Shown piece by piece: positions 1-6,630 of a stretch of 7,293 bases of DNA. Within the stretch, counting starts at the first letter, position 1; each line of letters opens with the position of its first letter. This DNA is from Paracoccaceae bacterium (GTDB lineage Bacteria; Pseudomonadota; Alphaproteobacteria; Rhodobacterales; Rhodobacteraceae), in contig SPLB01000271.1 of assembly GCA_004566265.1 (NCBI GenBank), positions 1 to 7,293 on the forward strand. The letters run 5' to 3'. The notes under the pieces are model-generated. The model was given only the letters and a program-made list of their open reading frames with translations. It searched no databases and was not told the DNA's origin. A program made the position numbers and the translations under genes.

Positions 1-181
1 GTGGTAGCTGGCGGCGGGGTCAAGGGGAAAACCGGGTGATTTTCGTTTGAGTGCTCCTGAGCTATGTGAAAGCGCTCGTGTCTCTTGGCTTTCTCAGTGA
101 TATGGGTCATGTGAGGCCTTTGAAAGAAAACGGCAGGCGTTGCATAACTTGTCGTGGCACGACCTGAGACAGGACAATGAA
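1..181 (+). other. Upstream leader of tgt, with a possible tail of a preceding gene
   Basis: No complete gene is visible here. Frame 1 is open from the window edge to a TGA at 37-39 and frame 3 to a TGA at 48-50. Either could be the last codons of a gene cut by the window edge, but the peptides are too short to identify. In many alphaproteobacteria queA lies just before tgt, yet neither tail resembles a QueA C-terminus that I recognise. A short palindrome, GTCGTGGCACGAC, lies at 151-163, just before the tgt ribosome binding site. No convincing -35/-10 pair was found. Confidence 0.4.
171..175 (+). promoter_or_regulatory. Ribosome binding site that fixes the tgt start
   Basis: AGGAC lies six bases before the ATG at 182. 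It favours that ATG over the upstream in-frame TTG at 140, which has no comparable Shine-Dalgarno and would add 14 non-family residues. Confidence 0.7.
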
Positions 182-1312
182 ATGGCACAGCGTTTCAATT
201 TTGAACTGAAAGCAACCGACGGTAAGGCGCGCACCGGCGCAATCACGACGCCGCGCGGCGAAATTCGCACGCCTGCCTTTATGCCTGTAGGCACTGCCGC
301 AACGGTGAAGGCCATGATGCCGGAAAGCGTGCGTGCGACCGGTGCCGATATCTTGCTGGGTAACACCTACCACCTGATGCTACGCCCCACTGCAGAACGC
401 ATCAACAGGCTGGGTGGCTTACATGAGTTCATGAACTGGGAACGCCCGATCCTGACGGATTCTGGCGGGTTCCAGGTGATGAGCCTTGCGGGGCTGCGCA
501 AGCTGACTGAGAAAGGCGTGACGTTCAAATCCCACATAGATGGCTCCAAACACGAGCTGACGCCGGAACGTTCGATGGAGATCCAGCGCCTGCTGGGCTC
601 GGACATTGTGATGTGTTTTGACGAATGCCCGGCGCTGCCTGCGGACCGCGACCGCATTGCTGAAAGCATGCGCCTGTCGATGCGCTGGGCAGAGCGCTCC
701 AAAGAGGCCTTTGGCGACCGTCCGGGCCATGCGCTGTTTGGCATTCAGCAGGGTGGTCTGGAGCAGGATTTCCGCCAAGAAAGCGCAGCGGCGTTGAAAA
801 ACATTGGCTTTGATGGCTATGCGGTTGGTGGTCTTGCCGTGGGCGAGGGGCAAGAGGCAATGTTTGGCTGTCTGGAGTACGCGCCCGATATGCTGCCAGT
901 GGACAAGCCACGCTATCTGATGGGAGTGGGCAAGCCCGATGATATCGTCGGTGCTGTCAAACGCGGCATCGACATGATGGACTGCGTGCTGCCGTCGCGG
1001 TCGGGTCGCACGGGACAGGCCTTTACGCGCTATGGGGTGGTGAACATCAAAAACGCCCGCCACGCCGATGATCCGCGCCCTTTGGACGCGACATGCACGT
1101 GCCCCGCGTGTCAGAATTACTCCCGGGCTTATCTGCACCATGTGTTCCGCTCGAACGAGATGATCTCGGGTATGCTGTTGACCTGGCACAATCTCCATTA
1201 TTTTCAGACCATTATGCAGGAAATGCGCGATGCGATTGCAGCGGGCACCTTTGAGGCTTGGGAAAAGAAATTCCACGAGGACCGCGCCCGCGGGGATATC
1301 GAGCCTTTATGA
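182..1312 (+). CDS. tgt: Queuine tRNA-ribosyltransferase (tRNA-guanine transglycosylase)
   Basis: This cytosolic enzyme exchanges the wobble guanine (G34) of Asn, Asp, His and Tyr tRNAs for preQ1 in the bacterial queuosine pathway. The 376-residue product matches the usual bacterial length of about 375. Visible landmarks are LTDSGGFQV (D93, general acid/base position), CFDECP (D147, base recognition), GIQQGG (188-192), and [13 protein letters not shown], in which D267 matches the covalent nucleophile. The zinc site is C305, C307, C310 and H336. Spacings between nucleophile and zinc ligands match those of Zymomonas mobilis Tgt (D280, C318, C320, C323, H349). The ATG at 182 is preferred because AGGAC at 171-175 lies about 6 bases before it. 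An in-frame TTG at 140 would add 14 atypical residues. Nothing suggests damage. Terminator-like hairpins follow the stop. Confidence 0.97.
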   Translation: MAQRFNFELKATDGKARTGAITTPRGEIRTPAFMPVGTAATVKAMMPESVRATGADILLGNTYHLMLRPTAERINRLGGLHEFMNWERPILTDSGGFQVMSLAGLRKLTEKGVTFKSHIDGSKHELTPERSMEIQRLLGSDIVMCFDECPALPADRDRIAESMRLSMRWAERSKEAFGDRPGHALFGIQQGGLEQDFRQESAAALKNIGFDGYAVGGLAVGEGQEAMFGCLEYAPDMLPVDKPRYLMGVGKPDDIVGAVKRGIDMMDCVLPSRSGRTGQAFTRYGVVNIKNARHADDPRPLDATCTCPACQNYSRAYLHHVFRSNEMISGMLLTWHNLHYFQTIMQEMRDAIAAGTFEAWEKKFHEDRARGDIEPL

Positions 1313-1323
1313 GCCGCACCACC

Positions 1324-1374
1324 TGATTGGGCGCCAATCACATTTAAAAAAGGTGGCATTCGGTTGCTTTTTTT
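1324..1374 (+). terminator. Candidate terminator region after tgt
   Basis: Eleven bases after the tgt stop is a perfect 7-bp inverted repeat, TGATTGG and CCAATCA, with a 3-base loop (1324-1340). It is not followed by a T tract. A second, weaker structure follows: A6 (1346-1351), a G:U-rich stem at 1352-1367 and then T7 (1368-1374). Together they look like a terminator region for tgt, but neither half is a textbook intrinsic terminator. Confidence 0.35.
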
Positions 1375-1601
1375 GCATCTCCTGAGTTGAAAAACACGCC
1401 CAGCCCTGCTCGCGCGCGGCCGTCTTTCGAGATCTTGATATTGCGCCAGTCCATCGCGCACAACAGGAGGACGTGGTTGAGGTTGTCCGCAAATGATCTG
1501 CTCTGTTTTGCCGAACAAATTATCGAACTTTAGAGGTGCGTTTACCCGTTTCGCCCAAAAAATCACAAAACACGAATTTTTTTCTCAGGAGACGCAATAC
1601 T
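1375..1601. other. Region between tgt and the glycosyltransferase start, no confident gene
   Basis: No clear gene is seen here. On the minus strand a 36-codon frame (1344-1454, ATG at 1454, TAA at 1346-1344) has protein-like composition and GC-rich third positions, but it has no Shine-Dalgarno. On the plus strand a frame closing with TGA at 1494-1496 is open from about 1386 but has no ATG. The stretch 1493-1601 is open in the glycosyltransferase frame, but its translation is low in family character, and the strong ribosome site AGGAGA at 1587-1592 serves the ATG at 1602 in another frame. A weak promoter-like pair (TTGCCG at 1508, TAGAGG at 1531, 17-base spacer) is possible but unsupported. 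Confidence 0.35.
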
Positions 1602-2545
1602 ATGCGCGAAGTTGCTCTGCCGGAAAGGTTGGCCCCAATTTGTTTACGGCATTTCGCCGGCCTGAACACACTCGGGCCACCCTTGAGGCACTATTGAAAT
1701 CACCACTCGCGGAACACAGCACTGTTTATGCCTTTTTGGACGGGCCAAAGACCGAGGGAGACGTCAGCGCAGTTGCGGAAACCCGGGCTGTGTTGGAAGC
1801 GACCAAAGGATTCAAGGATTTGCAGGTTTCAGTGTCCGAAACCAATCGCGGTTTGGCGAGCTCAATCACATCGAGTGTTAGCCAGGTGGTTGACGATGCG
1901 GGGCGGGTCATCATGATTGAGGATGACATCGTCACCTCACCTGCGTTCCTGCATTACATGAATAAGTCCCTCTCATTTTACGAGCACTCCTCGCATATTT
2001 GGCATGTGTCTGGTTATGCCCCTGATTATCAGGAACAGATCCGCGGGGCTTACGCTTGGCGGGCGATGAACTGCTGGGGATGGGGCACATGGAAAGACCG
2101 CTGGCAACACTTTGAGAAGAATCCACAAAAACTGATTTCAGAATTCAATGCGGAAGACATCCACCGCTTCAACATTGATGGGGTGAAAAACTTTTGGAAC
2201 CAGGTCCAGCTGAATGCCGCTGGTGCGATGGATACTTGGGCTATCTTCTGGTATGCAACGATTTTCAAGAAAAATGGCCTTTGCATGTCGCCCCGCCATA
2301 GCTACGTGCACAACATTGGCTTTGATGGCAGTGGCGAAAATTGTGTCGCGCTGGCGAATCTTGCGCAGGGCGGACTCAATCATGATGAAAATCCGCCTTT
2401 GGTGCCCGTCGTGACCGAAGACGCACTTGCCGTAGAGCGATATCAGTTGTTCTTATATGAAACAGTCTTTAAGGCCGTCGGCCGCGAGGCGGATCTGGCT
2501 AAGGTCAGGGCCCGAACGGCGCAAATTGTCGCGGCGATGCGCTGA
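1493..2545 (+). CDS. Glycosyltransferase-like protein, probably frameshifted near its start
   Basis: The open frame encodes 350 residues. From about residue 50 onward it reads like a GT-A fold glycosyltransferase, probably using a nucleotide-sugar donor in the cytoplasm; the acceptor is unknown. Landmarks are the first strand and helix (NLFTAFRRPEHT, 49-60), FLDGP (81-85), NRGLASSI (118-125), the acidic metal/donor motif IEDDI (142-146, EDD as in GNT-I-like enzymes), an aromatic WGWGTW block (195-200) and DTW (247-249). The first ~48 residues do not look like the family, and the ATG at 1493 has its nearest AGGAGG 22 bases away. The likely true start is the ATG at 1602, in a different frame. 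Restoring one base near 1640 would give a 314-residue protein. The gene is therefore either a recent pseudogene, a gene read from a poorer start, or a sequencing error. No other polysaccharide genes are nearby. Confidence 0.7.
   Translation: MICSVLPNKLSNFRGAFTRFAQKITKHEFFSQETQYYARSCSAGKVGPNLFTAFRRPEHTRATLEALLKSPLAEHSTVYAFLDGPKTEGDVSAVAETRAVLEATKGFKDLQVSVSETNRGLASSITSSVSQVVDDAGRVIMIEDDIVTSPAFLHYMNKSLSFYEHSSHIWHVSGYAPDYQEQIRGAYAWRAMNCWGWGTWKDRWQHFEKNPQKLISEFNAEDIHRFNIDGVKNFWNQVQLNAAGAMDTWAIFWYATIFKKNGLCMSPRHSYVHNIGFDGSGENCVALANLAQGGLNHDENPPLVPVVTEDALAVERYQLFLYETVFKAVGREADLAKVRARTAQIVAAMR
1587..1697 (+). other. Displaced 5' end of the glycosyltransferase gene (frameshift site)
   Basis: AGGAGA at 1587-1592 lies nine bases before an ATG at 1602. 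From that ATG the frame reads MREVALPERLAPI and then runs out of family similarity, stopping at TGA 1695-1697. The alternative frame continues with LFTAFRRPEHT from 1640. Joining the two gives a natural hydrophobic first strand, PILFTAF, which fits an ancestral T4 run shortened to T3 at 1639-1641. The surrounding bases are not a canonical -1 slippery heptamer, so programmed frameshifting is unlikely. Confidence 0.65.
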
Positions 2546-2653
2546 GGAACTGATGACCTGTAGCAGCGTATCACACGGAAGCCGGACGAGGTGACTGGCA
2601 GAGCAGATGGGCTGGTCTGGCGTGGAAAAACGGTGGTGATTAGAGAGGATTAC

Positions 2654-2690
2654 GCTCTGACGGATATGCTATATTTATTTAAATCAGAGC
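2654..2690. repeat. Inverted repeat flanking an AT-rich core
   Basis: GCTCTGA at 2654-2660 and TCAGAGC at 2684-2690 are exact reverse complements separated by 23 AT-rich bases that include TATATT. It could be a regulator site around a promoter core or a weak transcript hairpin. No T tract follows, so a terminator for the upstream gene is unlikely. Confidence 0.45.
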
Positions 2691-2799
2691 CGCAAAACCG
2701 CTCTTGTGATCCTCGGTCACCTTCGGCATTCTGCAGGTCAACCTTGAGGCACGGTGGTTGAAACTCAGCACCCGCCGCACCAGTTAACAACCCTATGAG

Positions 2800-2840
2800 G
2801 AAACGACCGAAGGCTGCCGCAGTCGGGGCCAAGTCGTTTC
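2800..2840. repeat. Inverted repeat in the lon leader
   Basis: GAAACGAC at 2800-2807 and GTCGTTTC at 2833-2840 are exact reverse complements with a 25-base GC-rich spacer. The spacer contains a smaller CTG-CCG-CAG palindrome (2814-2822) and GGC/GCC arms (2812-2814, 2828-2830). The right arm ends eight bases before the lon Shine-Dalgarno (2849-2853). It may be a leader hairpin or a two-half-site operator; it does not itself cover the ribosome site. Confidence 0.5.
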
Positions 2841-2859
2841 GCCAAGAAAAGGACCGAGT

Positions 2860-5268
2860 ATGCAAGAGCCTCTCAACGCTTCCTACCCTGTATTGCCGCT
2901 GCGGGACATTGTGGTTTTTCCGCATATGATCGTGCCGCTTTTTGTAGGCCGCGAAAAATCGGTACATGCCCTTGAAGAGGTGATGGCCGACGATAAGCAG
3001 ATCCTGCTCTCCAGCCAGATTGACCCCTCTGAGGATGATCCGGCTGTTGACGGCATCTACCGCACCGGTGTGCTGGCCAATGTGCTGCAATTGCTGAAAT
3101 TGCCCGATGGAACTGTGAAAGTGCTGGTGGAAGGTCAGGCACGGGTGAATATCACCGAATTCCTTGACAATGATGCCTTTTTTGAAGCGCGTGCCGAATA
3201 TCTGACCGAGATCCCCGGCGACGTCACCGCCACAGAAGCGCTGCTGCGCACGGTTGGAGACGAGTTCCAACGCTATGCCAAAGTCCGCAAGAACATTCCG
3301 GAAGAGGCACTGTCTGCGGTGGGTGAAACCACAGAGCCTGCGAAGCTGGCGGATTTGGTGGCAGGTCACCTCGGCATTGAGGTTGACCGCAAACAAGAAT
3401 TGCTTGAAACGCTCTCTGTTTCTGAACGACTGGAAAAGGTTTTTGGCCTGATGCAGGGCGAATTGTCGGTTCTGCAGGTCGAGAAGAAAATCAAGACCCG
3501 CGTTAAAACCCAGATGGAGAAGACGCAGCGCGAATACTACTTGAATGAGCAAATGAAGGCCATTCAAAAAGAACTGGGTGACGGCGAAGAGGGCGCAGGC
3601 GAAATCGCTGAGTTGGAAGAAAAGATTGCTGCGACCAAACTGTCAAAAGAAGCCCGTGAAAAGGCGGATGCGGAGCTGAAAAAGCTCAAAAATATGTCGC
3701 CCATGTCAGCTGAAGCGACAGTCGTGCGCAACTATCTGGATTGGATGCTGTCCATCCCGTGGGGCACCAAATCCCGCGTGAAAAAGGATCTCGGCAAGGC
3801 CGAGGACATTCTCGATGCCGACCACTATGGCTTGGAAAAAGTCAAGGAACGTATTGTGGAGTATTTGGCGGTACAGCAGCGCTCGGCCAAACTGAAGGGC
3901 CCGATCTTGTGCCTTGTTGGCCCGCCGGGTGTGGGGAAAACTTCGCTAGGTAAATCCGTTGCGAAAGCCACGGGTCGCGAGTTTATCCGCATCGCCTTGG
4001 GGGGGGTCCGTGACGAATCCGAGATTCGCGGTCACCGTCGCACCTACATCGGTTCGATGCCGGGTAAGATCATTCAGGCGCTGAAAAAGGCAAAGACCAC
4101 CAACCCGCTGATACTCCTCGATGAGATTGACAAGATGGGTCAGGATTTCCGCGGTGATCCTGCCTCCGCTATGCTCGAAGTTCTGGATCCGGAACAGAAC
4201 TCCACCTTTATGGATCACTACCTGGAGGTCGAATATGACCTGTCTAATGTAATGTTCCTGACCACCTCTAACAGTTATAACATGCCGGGGCCGTTGATGG
4301 ACCGCATGGAGATCATCCCGCTGTCGGGCTACACTGAAGATGAGAAAAGCGAAATCGCCAAGCGTCACCTTATCAATAAGCAGGTCAAGAACCATGGGCT
4401 GAAATCTAAGGAGTTCGAGCTGACCGATGACGCGCTGACCGGTATTATTCGTACCTATACCCGCGAAGCAGGCGTGCGGAACCTGGAACGCGAAGTCGCC
4501 AAGGTGGCGCGAAAGGCGCTGACCTCGATCATCAAAAAAGAGACCGACAGCGTCACGGTCACGGCAGAGAACCTTGAGGGATTCCTTGGTGTGCCAAAAT
4601 TCCGCTATGGTCTGGCTGAAAAAGAGGATCAGGTGGGTGTTGTCACCGGATTGGCCTATACCTCGGTCGGGGGGGAGCTTTTGTCGATCGAGGCCCTGCG
4701 CCTGCCTGGCAAGGGTCGGATGAAAACAACCGGTAAACTGGGCGATGTGATGAAGGAATCCATTGAGGCGGCGTCGTCTTACGTGCGCTCTGTCTCGCCA
4801 GAACTGGGTATAAAGCCGCCGAAGTTCGACAAATGGGACATCCACGTGCACGTGCCCGAAGGCGCGACGCCCAAGGACGGCCCGTCGGCGGGTCTTGCCA
4901 TGGTGACCTCGATTGTCTCCGTGCTGACGCAGATCCCTGTGCGCAAAGACATCGCGATGACAGGTGAGGTTACGCTGCGCGGCAATGCGCTGGCAATTGG
5001 CGGTCTAAAGGAAAAACTCCTGGCGGCGCTGCGTGGTGGGATCCAAACGGTCTTCATTCCCAAAGAGAATGAAAAAGACCTGCCGGAGATCCCTGACAAT
5101 GTGAAGGAGGGGCTGGAGATCATTCCTGTCGATCACGTGAGCGAAGTTCTGGCCAGGGCGCTGGTCGCGCAGCCTGAGGCGATTGAATGGGACGAAGCAG
5201 CCGAAGAAGCCGCCGCTGCCGCGGCTGCGCTGAAATCCGGTGATGGATCGGGCGCCACTGCGCACTGA
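2860..5268 (+). CDS. lon: ATP-dependent Lon protease (LonA type)
   Basis: Lon is a cytosolic hexameric AAA+ serine protease that degrades misfolded proteins and selected regulators. The 802-residue product has the full LonA layout. The N-terminal substrate-binding domain (about 8-200) starts at YPVLPLRDIVVFP. A charged coiled-coil helix follows (about 205-275). The AAA+ module has Walker A GPPGVGKT (354-361), Walker B LILLDEID (417-424) and a sensor-2 arginine in REAGVRNLER (R540). The protease domain (about 590-770) carries catalytic S676 in PKDGPSAG and K719 in GGLKEK, 43 residues apart as in E. coli (S679/K722). AAGGA at 2849-2853 lies six bases before the ATG. The C-terminus has an alanine-rich, acidic, low-complexity tail (about 778-802), typical of variable Lon ends. 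No lesions are visible. A strong terminator follows, so it is probably monocistronic. Confidence 0.98.
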   Translation: MQEPLNASYPVLPLRDIVVFPHMIVPLFVGREKSVHALEEVMADDKQILLSSQIDPSEDDPAVDGIYRTGVLANVLQLLKLPDGTVKVLVEGQARVNITEFLDNDAFFEARAEYLTEIPGDVTATEALLRTVGDEFQRYAKVRKNIPEEALSAVGETTEPAKLADLVAGHLGIEVDRKQELLETLSVSERLEKVFGLMQGELSVLQVEKKIKTRVKTQMEKTQREYYLNEQMKAIQKELGDGEEGAGEIAELEEKIAATKLSKEAREKADAELKKLKNMSPMSAEATVVRNYLDWMLSIPWGTKSRVKKDLGKAEDILDADHYGLEKVKERIVEYLAVQQRSAKLKGPILCLVGPPGVGKTSLGKSVAKATGREFIRIALGGVRDESEIRGHRRTYIGSMPGKIIQALKKAKTTNPLILLDEIDKMGQDFRGDPASAMLEVLDPEQNSTFMDHYLEVEYDLSNVMFLTTSNSYNMPGPLMDRMEIIPLSGYTEDEKSEIAKRHLINKQVKNHGLKSKEFELTDDALTGIIRTYTREAGVRNLEREVAKVARKALTSIIKKETDSVTVTAENLEGFLGVPKFRYGLAEKEDQVGVVTGLAYTSVGGELLSIEALRLPGKGRMKTTGKLGDVMKESIEAASSYVRSVSPELGIKPPKFDKWDIHVHVPEGATPKDGPSAGLAMVTSIVSVLTQIPVRKDIAMTGEVTLRGNALAIGGLKEKLLAALRGGIQTVFIPKENEKDLPEIPDNVKEGLEIIPVDHVSEVLARALVAQPEAIEWDEAAEEAAAAAAALKSGDGSGATAH

Positions 5269-5293
5269 AACGCCGCACAATAGACATTAAGAT

Positions 5294-5320
5294 AGGGCGT
5301 CCCGGTTGGGGCGCCCTTTA
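5294..5320 (+). terminator. Intrinsic terminator of lon
   Basis: AGGGCGTCCC (5294-5303), loop GGTT and GGGGCGCCCT (5308-5317) form a 10-bp stem with one G:U pair, followed by TTTAT. It begins 26 bases after the lon stop and is the clearest terminator in the window. The weak T tract suggests the stem does most of the work. Confidence 0.8.
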
Positions 5321-5324
5321 TCCT

Positions 5325-5342
5325 TGCCAGGCTCGCCTGGCA
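5325..5342. repeat. Second perfect hairpin between the convergent genes
   Basis: TGCCAGG and CCTGGCA form a perfect 7-bp stem around the loop CTCG, eight bases past the lon terminator stem. There is no T tract on either side. It may back up termination or stabilise 3' ends between lon and the converging dehydrogenase gene. Confidence 0.5.
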
Positions 5343-5460
5343 TTGCGGATTATTTGGGCCGCAGAAGAAGGGGCCCGGCACGTCTTGGCGCCGCTTTCTG
5401 TGGCGGAACGTAATTTGGGGTGGACTGCGCAACGCCCAAAGGCGCAAGCCCCCGGTACGT

Positions 5461-6516
5461 TTATTCTGCCACCTGCGCAGTTCGCATTTTCTGAGCAACC
5501 GCAGCTTCGGCCACGCGAGCCGGGCTGACATTTTGCTGCTTTGCAGCGTTTAGGATGCTGTTCAGTGTGGTGCTGAGGGCTTTCAACTTCTCCGCAACAA
5601 ATTTCTCAGCGGTTTCGATTTTCAGGATCTCAGTTGCCACATTCACAATGCCACCGCCGTTCACCACAAAATCAGGTGCATAGAGAATGCCACGTGCGTG
5701 CAAGGCATCGGCGTCTTCCATGTTTGCAAGTTGATTGTTGGCCGCGCCCGCGACAACCGTAACGCGCAACTGCGGGATTGTATGCGGGTTCAGAACCCCC
5801 CCGATAGCGCAGGGCGCAAAAACATCCGCCTCAACGCTATATATCTCAGTCAGGTCAACGGTGCGGGCGCCAAGGCAGGTGACCGCCTGCTTCATACGTG
5901 CGGCGGAAATATCTGTCACAATGATTTCTGCGCCGGCCGCTCGGAGGCGTTTGCACAAACCCCAGCCCACATGGCCAAGCCCTTGAACGGCCACTACCCG
6001 TCTGCGGAGGTCGCCAGAGCCCAAGCGAAACGCGGCCGCTGTGCGGATCCCGTTGAACACGCCTTGCGCGGTAATGGGGGAGGGGTCACCGCTGCCAAAG
6101 CTCCCGCTCTGAAGGCCTGCGGCATATTGGGTTTGGGTGGCAATCTCTGCTATGTCGGCGGGTGTCATGCCCATGTCTTCGGCGGTGATGTATCGGCCAT
6201 GCAGCGCGGCGACAGCCTGACCAAAGGCCCGCAGCAGTGCAGGTGACTTTTCAGTGTCTGGATTGCCGAGGATAACAGCCTTGCCGCCGCCAAGGGGGAG
6301 GCCTGCAGCGGCGCTTTTTAAGGTCATCCCCCGCGACAGGCGCAGCACGTCCCCCAGAGCGTCTTCAAAGCTGTCATAGGGTTTCATTCGCAAACCACCC
6401 GCCGCGGGACCGTTCTGGGTCGAATGAATCGCAATGATAGCCCGCAGGCCAGTTTCCGCGTCCGTGACCTTGTGGACTGCTTCATGACTGTCCGAGGGAA
6501 GTTGGGTCATGTCCAT
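5461..6516 (-). CDS. ldh: Leucine (branched-chain amino acid) dehydrogenase, Glu/Leu/Phe/Val dehydrogenase family
   Basis: The predicted enzyme reversibly deaminates L-leucine, and usually valine and isoleucine, to the 2-oxo acid with NAD+ as acceptor, the first step of branched-chain amino acid breakdown. The 351-residue length is typical of leucine dehydrogenases and shorter than most glutamate dehydrogenases. In the catalytic domain are GGLRM (40-44), GMTLKSA with K67 and PLGGGKAV with K79; these match the two active-site lysines (68 and 80) of Bacillus leucine dehydrogenase. TAEDMG (111-116) carries the conserved aspartate D114. The Rossmann domain has VQGLGHVGW (GxGxxG, 179-184) with D202 at the end of the second strand, and GAANNQL (257-263). 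The ATG at 6516 is chosen because AGGAGG (6525-6530) lies eight bases upstream; a second in-frame ATG at 6510 has a longer spacing. It faces an Lrp-type regulator divergently. Phenylalanine or valine specificity cannot be excluded. Confidence 0.9.
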   Translation of the reverse strand: MDMTQLPSDSHEAVHKVTDAETGLRAIIAIHSTQNGPAAGGLRMKPYDSFEDALGDVLRLSRGMTLKSAAAGLPLGGGKAVILGNPDTEKSPALLRAFGQAVAALHGRYITAEDMGMTPADIAEIATQTQYAAGLQSGSFGSGDPSPITAQGVFNGIRTAAAFRLGSGDLRRRVVAVQGLGHVGWGLCKRLRAAGAEIIVTDISAARMKQAVTCLGARTVDLTEIYSVEADVFAPCAIGGVLNPHTIPQLRVTVVAGAANNQLANMEDADALHARGILYAPDFVVNGGGIVNVATEILKIETAEKFVAEKLKALSTTLNSILNAAKQQNVSPARVAEAAVAQKMRTAQVAE

Positions 6517-6524
6517 GTGATGCG

Positions 6525-6530
6525 CCTCCT
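6525..6530 (-). promoter_or_regulatory. Strong Shine-Dalgarno of the leucine dehydrogenase gene
   Basis: On the minus strand a perfect AGGAGG lies eight bases before the ATG at 6516. It decides between that ATG and the one two codons later. The match suggests efficient translation once transcribed. Confidence 0.75.
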
Positions 6531-6582
6531 GCTTTCCATTAAGATTAAAGGAGGGCGGATGCTATTTTTCACCAAAGAGCCC

Positions 6583-6595
6583 TAGAAATATGCTA
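6583..6595. promoter_or_regulatory. Candidate Lrp-type operator between dehydrogenase and regulator genes
   Basis: TAGAAATATGCTA is an imperfect palindrome. Its outer halves TAGAA and TGCTA each fit the E. coli Lrp consensus halves YAGHA and TDCTR, with a centre two bases shorter than the 15-bp consensus. Partial copies lie at 6559-6564 (ATGCTA, 31 bases upstream) and 6624-6631 (CTAGAAAT, 42 bases downstream, reaching the regulator start codon). These offsets are close to three and four helical turns, as expected of Lrp octamers wrapping DNA. No binding data are available; the assignment is inference. Confidence 0.45.
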
Positions 6596-6630
6596 AAAAT
6601 TGAAGGAAATCGGCGCAGAAAGGCTAGAAA

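Larger units (their letters stand above)
2546..2859. other. Gene-free region between the glycosyltransferase gene and lon
   Basis: These 314 bases hold no confident gene. A 56-codon frame from GTG 2591 to TGA 2759-2761 reads partly protein-like but has no good ribosome site. The region contains two inverted repeats: GCTCTGA/TCAGAGC around an AT-rich core (2654-2690), and GAAACGAC/GTCGTTTC (2800-2840) just before the lon ribosome site. The lon promoter must lie here unless lon is read through from upstream. TATATT at 2670-2675 is a possible -10 without a convincing -35. I did not find a clear heat-shock sigma-32-type promoter, although lon is commonly under such control. Confidence 0.5.

Noticed and set aside
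419..1276. Long minus-strand open frame (285 codons) opposite tgt
   Set aside because: It lies inside an intact, highly conserved tgt gene, and its translation shows no recognisable family. It is a shadow of GC-rich coding sequence.
1309..1326. ATGA overlap at the tgt stop that would start a coupled downstream gene
   Set aside because: The frame stops after five codons, so no gene follows. The ATG is probably chance.
1632..1646. Programmed -1 ribosomal frameshift in the glycosyltransferase gene
   Set aside because: The bases around the shift do not form an X XXY YYZ slippery heptamer, and no stimulatory hairpin or pseudoknot is obvious just downstream. A one-base deletion explains it more simply.
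2591..2761. 56-codon plus-strand frame from a GTG start between the glycosyltransferase gene and lon
   Set aside because: The first half reads somewhat protein-like, but there is no good ribosome site, the second half is unlike protein, and it overlaps the AT-rich inverted repeat.
2741..2800. Heat-shock (sigma-32-type) promoter for lon
   Set aside because: CTTGAG at 2743 and TTGAAA at 2758 resemble -35 elements, but neither has a matching -10 at a suitable distance.
2650..3567. Minus-strand open frame (305 codons) over the lon leader and 5' part of lon
   Set aside because: Most of it is antisense to the conserved Lon N-terminal domain, the peptide has no family character, and the real gene on the plus strand is certain.
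3946..4851. Minus-strand open frame (301 codons) opposite the lon AAA+ and protease domains
   Set aside because: It is antisense to intact catalytic motifs of Lon and has no recognisable domain of its own.
5698..6246. Plus-strand open frame (182 codons) opposite the leucine dehydrogenase gene
   Set aside because: It is antisense to the conserved catalytic and Rossmann domains. No family resemblance was seen.
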